From Massospora cicadina (lineage: Eukaryota > Entomophthoromycota > Entomophthoromycetes > Entomophthorales > Entomophthoraceae): a stretch of 64,000 nucleotides of DNA. The notes beneath the pieces are model-generated. The model had not been told where the DNA came from. It saw nothing but the letters and a program-made list of their open reading frames with translations, and did not search any database. Numbering within the stretch: position 1 is the first letter of the stretch; the number at the start of each line of letters is the position of its first letter. Below are positions 57,201 through 64,000 of the stretch, one piece after another. The stretch covers positions 1 to 64,000 of the forward strand of contig JAKSZP010008001.1 of assembly GCA_022478985.1 (NCBI GenBank), written 5' to 3'. Made by a program: the position numbers and the translations under genes.

Positions 57201-57990
57201 TTTTTTGGGTAACCAATTCACTTAGATCAAATGGCGGACGTCCCATATAATTTGCAAAGCTGTATTATATACCTGTTCATAGACCTGAGTAAGACCACTT
57301 GAGTATTAATAGTGTAAGGAGAGTGTATATAACTCTCCTGTTCCCAGAGTGGTAGTGCACGGTGCACGGGACCAACGTCAGGAAACTAGTTGTTAATAGT
57401 AAAGTTACTAGAGCCCCAAAGAGGGTGCTTGAGCTGTAATAACTTAACTTGAGGATGTTGATCATTAGAGGAAAGAACTAAACTTGAACCACGTGGTGCT
57501 TAGAGTGGGAGTGTATGGGCGACACAGGTTGGAGGCAACCTGGTTGGCTTAATGGTGCAAGGTGGAGAGACTTACCTTTGTTAAAATTAAGTTTTTAACA
57601 TTGCATGAGACCTCCTTGAAGAGGTCCATGCACAGGTTTGTCTAATATAACATAAATATAAAAGGTTTAATGGCAAAAGGCTTAATTCAGAGGGAAGTCA
57701 ACCAACGGGAGAGATTGGTCTTGAGGAAAGGATTTAAGTGAATTTGTGAAAACAATTAATTGATGGAAGCGGGGCTAAGCCAAGGTGCACTAATAAGTGC
57801 ACGCTTCCATTAGGCAGTAAACTATATTTGGTAATTGATAAATTCGGGTTATTGATTGTAGGAGAAACTGACCCAAGATGGAAATTTCGAAAACTAAATG
57901 GGTTTTGAGACCTCATTCACTGAGAAACTGAAGCAAACCGTTTTTATTAATTTTAACTAGTTTGTTTTAATGCACCTGCTGTTATACAGA
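57201..57990. other. Unassigned stretch
   Basis: No motif recognised. GTGCACGGTGCAC near 57356 is a short palindrome of no clear meaning. Confidence 0.4.
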
Positions 57991-58601
57991 GCTGAACTTC
58001 TCTTGCATCCCTAGGGCCAACCTGCCATATCTTGCCTTCACTCAGCGTTGATACAAGGTATGCTTGAAGTCAGGGAGGCCTTCCAACTTCACCTTCTTGG
58101 CCTCCTGACATGCAGCTTTGTCATTGATATTTGTCCCCATGATTATGTCATTTTCAAGCCATGACAAATAGTATGGTGGAGTTCCTTGTCATGGACTCCT
58201 ATTAAGTGCACAATATGGTAGAGCTCAGGGTGTACAAAATTATAGGATACAGCAAGATAGCTTTTCATTTACTCCATAGCTCTCTGGGAGAGCGTTTCTT
58301 CATATAGGTTAATAGAAGACCTGTCCATGGCGGATGCCTTTTACAGATGGCTCTTTCTCCTAGATTAATGGCTCCACAAAGTAAGCCTCAAACTCCTTCA
58401 TTGGAAATCCAGGTTAGACAATGATATTTAAGAATCTCCGTAGGATTTTCTTGAGCTTCTTCAAGTGTGACAATGGGCAGACCTCCCATTTGATCATCTT
58501 CTTCACCGTTTTCTGTTGTGCACTAGTGGGTGACACTATCATTTTGGTTATCTTCCATTGTGTGATCAATTAGGTGTAAGTATCATTAATCATTGCCTGA
58601 G
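57991..58601 (-). pseudogene. Gag-like remnant after the 58602 LTR
   Basis: Minus-strand frame from about 58560: MEDNQNDSVTH, GEEDDQMGGLPIVTLEEAQE, ILKYHCLTWISNEGV, MKKRSPRELWSK. Acidic N-terminus then helical segment, following the LTR edge by about 40 bases. Interrupted by stops. Confidence 0.42.
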
Positions 58602-59130
58602 TCCCTGTAGTGAGCACCAGCCTGTTGGGCTTCCTTTTTTAAACTCAATGTTGCCATTACTAAAAAGCCTGACATTCAATAAATGTAATCTAATAAGATG
58701 CATGACAATTTATTCAAAATTATGCCAATCTACCGCTTATGTCCCATTGACTGGAGTATTCATCCTATGGTAAATGTGGCGATATGGGCTTATTGAAGTC
58801 AAGTACCAAAATGAAATGTAGATTTTAATAATGTTACTTTGTTGTAAAATAGAGTAGGTACTTATATATCACATTTAAAAATACAAATCACAAAAAGAAA
58901 TTTTAATAAAATTAATATAGAGGGAAACTTAAATAAAGACTCTAAGTCAGTGATGCATTCCAGATGATATAATGCCTCTGTATCATAAATTTAAAGGGCA
59001 AATATGTTGTTGAATGTACCAAGTTGGATGAGACTTGATATCACTTATGTTGATTGTTGGGAAGATATTGATTGTTACCCTTTTTCTAGTTTATCTTAAT
59101 TCACTGCATATGTGTCAAATTGAGCAATAT
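58602..59130 (-). repeat. LTR (minus orientation), right edge estimated
   Basis: TGTAGTGAGCACCA at 58602 repeats the terminus seen at 42521 and 49379. The right edge is set only by analogy to the 532-bp G2 LTR. Confidence 0.4.
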
Positions 59131-59449
59131 CCGCCTGAACTTCTGATAATCCTCCCTTTTAATTAGGCAGGATTTCATCTTGGGGTATTTTAGGCTTGAA
59201 TTGATCCAACGTACTTTTTCTAGTATCCTAATGAGTCTTACTGACTGTCCATTTGTCCCTATAAACAATTTAGGTAGCTTCTTTAACCCCCTCATAAGTC
59301 TAGGCATCAATTCTGTCACGGTAGCTGAATGGTCAATAATATTCCTATAATGCTAATATCCTGATATCTGATATTTGTTCTAAATATACCCTTTTTCTGA
59401 ATTGGATTAACATTTATTTTATCTTAGAAAAGATGTAGTTGTTTTTAAA

Positions 59450-60900
59450 TGGGGACCAGAACAAGAACATTTATTTAATTTATCAAGAACTGCTTAAGAC
59501 TTTCAATCAACCCTGATAAATCCTCAATTCAATAAACCTTTTTTACTATTTAATGACGCTAGTGATGTTGCAGTAGGCTCCAGTCTTGCTCAGCATGAGG
59601 ATAATATGGTGAACCATCTGTGGATTACTATAGAAAGACTTTGTCCAGGGATGATAGGAATTACAGAGCTACTGAAAGAAGATATCTAGCGGTATATTGG
59701 AAATAAAACACTTTTTATTCTTATCACTAAAGGATCATACTTCACATTTTTCAAGTTTCATGCTTCCTTGAAGTGGTTCTAACATTTTAAAGACCTTGAT
59801 GGGCGACTGGCTTGGTGGGCACTATGAATCAAAAAAATGATCTCATTATTCAGCATTGACATGGTGTTATCCATCAGAATGCATACAGATTATCACATTT
59901 TTATTTCTAGATGTTGTGACTCCCAAGGAGGTTCAGATTTTCGACTTAATAGAAGAGAGAGAGTTATAAAAATTAGATTTCAGATTATAAATGAGTTCAA
60001 AAAATCATAGAAAATATACAAAACTAAAAAGGAATGTCATATAAGTTTATAACAAATATGGCCAAAAATATATTTAATTTTCTTCTCGTACAGAGGTTAT
60101 ATTTGAAGCTCATACAACTGTTGTTCATGAGTAGTTAAAAAGACTTTTGAGTGGTCACAAACCAATATATCTGGTATTGCATTCTAAAATCATGTAAGAG
60201 TAATAGACGCCTGTCTGAATTGTCAGTATCAATATTGAGTAAGTCCTAAATATCATCATTAAATGGTTGCATTATTGGGATCATTTTTTATTGTTAGTTT
60301 AGATGTAGTGGTCCCATTACCTACAGGTTTACATGGACATCAATATGTCTTATTAGGTATTAACCATCTAACATAATGGGCTTAAGCTATGTCAGTACCA
60401 TCAGTGACAGATTTAGCCACCACATTAATTTAATGTTGTCACAGTGTTTTCTAAAGATGATTGCCCCAGATTCTTCTTTCTGACAATTGCTTATATATAC
60501 AGATAATGTAGTTTAAGAACTGACGGTGCTTTTTTGTACCAAGCAAACTTTCACAGCTTCAAAATAGTCCCTCAAATAATGGAGTTATGGAAAGAGTTAA
60601 CGCTCCCTTAGTATTTATCTTTTTTAAAATGGCATCCACTTATCAGTAGGAATGGGATTCTTCCTATCTTCTGCTATACTATTTCATCAAATCAATTTTC
60701 ATAACATAACTAAGATGTTTCCATTTAAAGCATTGTATGGGCAAGAACCAAAATTACCTAGTAGTGTACAACCTTTATTAAAAGGTTTTACCCCTAAATA
60801 TTATGAACTTGTGATGAGAAGTGTAGCTGATGAGACTAATTGTCTTCAAGTGTTTTCTACTAATTAAATCATCTTCAACTTCTCAAAAAATATTAAAACT
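59450..60900 (+). pseudogene. G5: Gypsy RNase H and integrase remnant
   Basis: PFLLFNDASDVAVGSSLAQH at about 59538-59597 is an RNase H start. An integrase zinc region follows (LLSGHKPIYLVLHSKIM near 60145, VIDACLNCQYQ near 60198 with its C-x2-C pair), then the core DVVVPLPTGLHGHQYVLLGI at about 60305-60364, SNNGVMERVNA at about 60572-60604 and FKALYGQEPKLPSS at about 60724. The order is right; stops abound. No RT or LTR was identified around it. Confidence 0.75.
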
Positions 60901-61080
60901 AATTAGTGACTTCCATCTCAACCTATCTATCAGTAAGAGGCTTAGTCCTTTTCTACCATCATCAAGCTAAAGGTTGGCCTAATAAGATTAGAGTTTCTGG
61001 TCAAGTCCTAAATAGTTATCTATAAAGTCATATCTTGATATTCAATTGTGAATAATACCTAAGGAACAATTGTCAATCGT

Positions 61081-64000
61081 GTGTATAGTAGGTTTTATGA
61101 TTTTAAGTCCATCTGAGACAAACACTTGAGGGGGCATTGTCAGAGTTCATAAAAAAATGTCTAGAATTATCTATGTTAAAGTCAGTTTTGGACAACAATT
61201 AATTTAAACTAATCTCAGATATGAATAATCAAACCAATGATGACAAAATACCTTATGAAACTGTATTCCAACCTGAAGTATCGTCAGAAATGGGATTTCA
61301 ATGGGTAAGTGTTGATTATGGCAACTAAAACCGGCTAAAAATTGACTTAGAGATTGGCACAAACTAGGCAAAAAATCGAAGTTGAGAGGTTTTAAGGAAA
61401 TCACTTTGACATTGTGTTTTTGGAAAACCTATAAATATTAAAAAAGTATTAGATAATAAAGGATCGTGAATTTAATATTTACATTTCTAAAATTTTGGTT
61501 TAACTTTCTTCTTGAATAAATTACTGAGAACAACTAAAAACCCTTATTAAGAAAGCTACAGTTCCAAAAAACTGAAAAAAATGGATTTAACAAATTATCA
61601 TGAGATTTGATTAATTTTAGATTTAATTCTAGAATATAGAATAACTTAACAACCTACAATGTGAAGAAATTTGGATATTATTCCTAAGTTTGGGTCAAGG
61701 GTTTAATAAAGTTCAAATGCATTTAAAAGGCCAACTCTACTATTAATAGTTCATTTTGTTATTAAACTTTATTACTAAGAATTCAGTGATCCAATTCTAG
61801 GTTTCAATAGTCTAATTCCTCTTTGGTATTAGATGAATTCATTGATGCTTTCAAGACTGTTATATAAATTTTTTGATTAAACTTTTGCTAGTGCAATCAT
61901 TCATATGTAAACACCTGTCTCCAGCCAGCAAGCTTTATGGATGGTCCAAATTTTTTCATCTCAAGCCCCTTTAAATCTATCAATTTGGGTCACTGAGGTT
62001 ACTGTCAAACCTTTTGTATCATACTTGATTTAAATTTGCTGAGATTTTTCAGCCTCCCAGGTAAGAGCATCTGTGTTGCTTCCACCCATTTAAGAGATTT
62101 CCAATTTTTCACTATATTATCAGCTTTCCATACAAGCGGCCTGTTGCCTCCATCAACGTTCCCCTCTGAAAAGCCCCCCATGATTCCATAGAGCTCTTGT
62201 CAAGGGTATTTCCCGGCCCTAATTTCCTGTCCAACTTCTTTGAGGAATCCTGGGTTGAAATCAAGGAGCTCAAGTTTTCTACAGGCTGCTCATTAACTGA
62301 TGCTACCAAGTTAGCGTCATTCCACCCCAATTATTTTAAATCAGACAAGCCCTAAATTAATTTTTATGCCTTTTGGAAGTTATCAATACGCCAAGTTCCA
62401 GGTAGCCCAGTATGTTGAGGCAATGCACACTCCATGCTTCCTAGACTAAGATACCAATTTATTCTTACCATTTGCACCATTCAGCCAATGATCCTACTCC
62501 CATTTGTCTGCTCTTACAAATGTCCTCAGGTATGCAGTTGATGGAAAACCCCCAAACCTTTCACATATTATGGACAAACAAGCTTGCTGCCACAGTGCTG
62601 TATTACAGATTTTATTTCTGGTTTTATTTTTACCACCACAATCAAAAATGTGTGGCCTCTGTCAAAGATCTGACGTGCTATGGAAAGACTTGGCTTTTAT
62701 CAAGATAACCAATACCCATGATAGCAGTTATAGCCTTACAACATAGCCATTATGATTATATATGTAGATATGGTCCATGTAAGGATAGGTGAGAAAAAAC
62801 TGATCAATGAACATTAACCCCATTACAATTAATAAACAGAAGATGGATAGTTACCTTGACCACGCCTCTCACACTGGGAGGCTGTTTAGGTTGGGTGGTG
62901 CAACTGGTTAGACCATCTGAGGTGGGGTTTGGAACTAAGATCAGAGTTTTCCTGGAATTTCACTTAATAATGGGAAGCAGCTGCCATGCTGATAATAACT
63001 TTTCTGAAAGAATCTCCTATAAATTTTAATGTGTTATGGTACTCTCTTTGATTTTATCTTGATAACGGCGGATTGAATTAGACACTTGAATGTTTGTTTT
63101 GGGATGAAGATCCATGTGCTTATACTCTTGTACTAATAGTTGTTGCAAAAATTCCCTGGAGCGGTTTTAACTTTCTCTACCAAAGGACATCAATACTGAA
63201 ACACTATGGAACAGCCACAGTCATTATAGAATCAACAAGCAAGGAATATTCATAGGTTACGGTGGATTCCTCAAAAAGGGGGGAATTTTTAAATTAGATA
63301 GATCTTAAAAGTTTATTGAAGCATAAGTTATTTTTATTAAAATGATATTACAAAATAACCCATAACTGTGCCATTAATAGAGTGTCAGGTTTTTATAAAG
63401 TTGAGGGAAGGAAGAGGGTTGGCCTAAGAACATCAATGAAAACAGGATGAGCTTATGTTCCCAATGATGCCAAGAACCTTACGCAAGGATGTTTCTCATT
63501 GTTTCTGTTCTTTTATGTCATTGGAAATAGAAGGTGATTTTTAGCATTTTGACCTGGCAATCTTCATCAATCTTCTAGGGCACCAAAATTTTTGCTCTGA
63601 ACTTTATAAATTAAGTCATTTGTGGAAACTTGTAAATTACAACGTCTGCAGGATAACTGGTTTGGACGCTTTGGATTTTTACTAAATTGAGCATGATGGT
63701 TTCATTCCTTTTAGAGATTTAGGTTTAAAGTTTACTGATTTTTTGTATTACTCCTGACATACACTCAATCTTGGTCAAATAGGCCTTGGTGGAATCAATA
63801 CTATTATTGGTAGGGTCAAATATCGTTAGTATGGGGTGGGATGGATTCAGTTTGGGGGAGTGAGGGCCACCCAGAGTTTTATACAAGGTATGTACCAAGT
63901 CTGTTATTTTTCTCTAATGGTAATTCTCATGGCCACTTACACTTTTTTATCAAATGGAGCTTATTGCCCTGTCCAATTTAATGGCTGTAGAGAGGGCCAT
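61081..64000. other. AT-rich unassigned right end
   Basis: Nearly 3 kb without a recognisable domain. Two short frames exist (62112-62330 -, 62504-62746 +); the latter contains a CGLCQRSD cysteine pair but nothing else that would identify it. Likely old repeat debris; not shown. Confidence 0.4.

Noticed and set aside
57350..57370. GTGCACGGTGCAC palindrome as an operator or origin
   Set aside because: Isolated, short, and without supporting context.
62504..62746. Possible further X-type knuckle (CGLCQRSD)
   Set aside because: Only one cysteine pair; histidine and third cysteine are not at the right spacing, and no flanking X blocks are found.

Overview
This 64 kb window is almost entirely retrotransposon sequence in several layers of decay; I see no host gene, rRNA, tRNA or CRISPR array that I can support. 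The absence of operons, the presence of APE-type non-LTR elements with CCHC ORF1 proteins, and a chromodomain-bearing Ty3/Gypsy element point to a large, repeat-rich eukaryotic genome. A fungus (perhaps a basidiomycete) is my best guess, as an inference only.

Layout. 1-3031: 3' part of a non-LTR element (LINE A, +). 3371-5168: a 1.8 kb ORF1-only element (X1, -). 5434-5466 plus 16726-18456: a second ORF1-only element (X3, +), split by a chromovirus (G1, 5467-16720, 5-bp TSD cacat), which is itself split by a LINE (LINE B, 7094-12325, -, 16-bp TSD). 19208-25658 and 26710-33163: two near-identical copies (D and E, +) of a second, GC-rich LINE family, each with its own perfect TSD. Copy E split another ORF1-only element (X5, -, 26351-26709 and 33164-33735). 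33737-35150: LTR and gag-like remnant. 35548-40946: a nearly full-length LINE of the A/B family (LINE C, -), carrying a 136-base C run. 41463-46990: LTR/gag/pol remnants (G3, -). 46994-48815: ORF1-only element X4 (+). 49026-54620: a decayed but correctly ordered Gypsy element (G4, -). 54633-56498: ORF1-only element X2 (-). 56499-60900: coiled-coil ORF, gag and LTR remnants, and a Gypsy RNase H/integrase remnant (G5, +). The last 3 kb is AT-rich and unassigned.

How the parts relate. Two autonomous LINE families are present: A/B/C, whose 3' end carries a CCCCTGGTC-type motif and an AATAAA/ATTTAA tail, and D/E, whose 3' end carries TTGGGACCATCTAGTACT followed by A. The five X elements encode only a gag-like ORF1 protein with a CCHC knuckle and no endonuclease or RT. 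Three of them (X1, X2, X3) end in the D/E-type 3' tail and two (X4, X5) in the A/B/C-type tail. The reading I find most interesting is a non-autonomous ORF1-only family that has acquired the 3' recognition tails of two different LINE families. Three ultra-short insertions (31, 53 and 66 bp) consisting of little more than the D/E-type 3' end plus A tail, each inside its own target-site duplication, show that this tail is used for retrotransposition in trans or with extreme 5' truncation.
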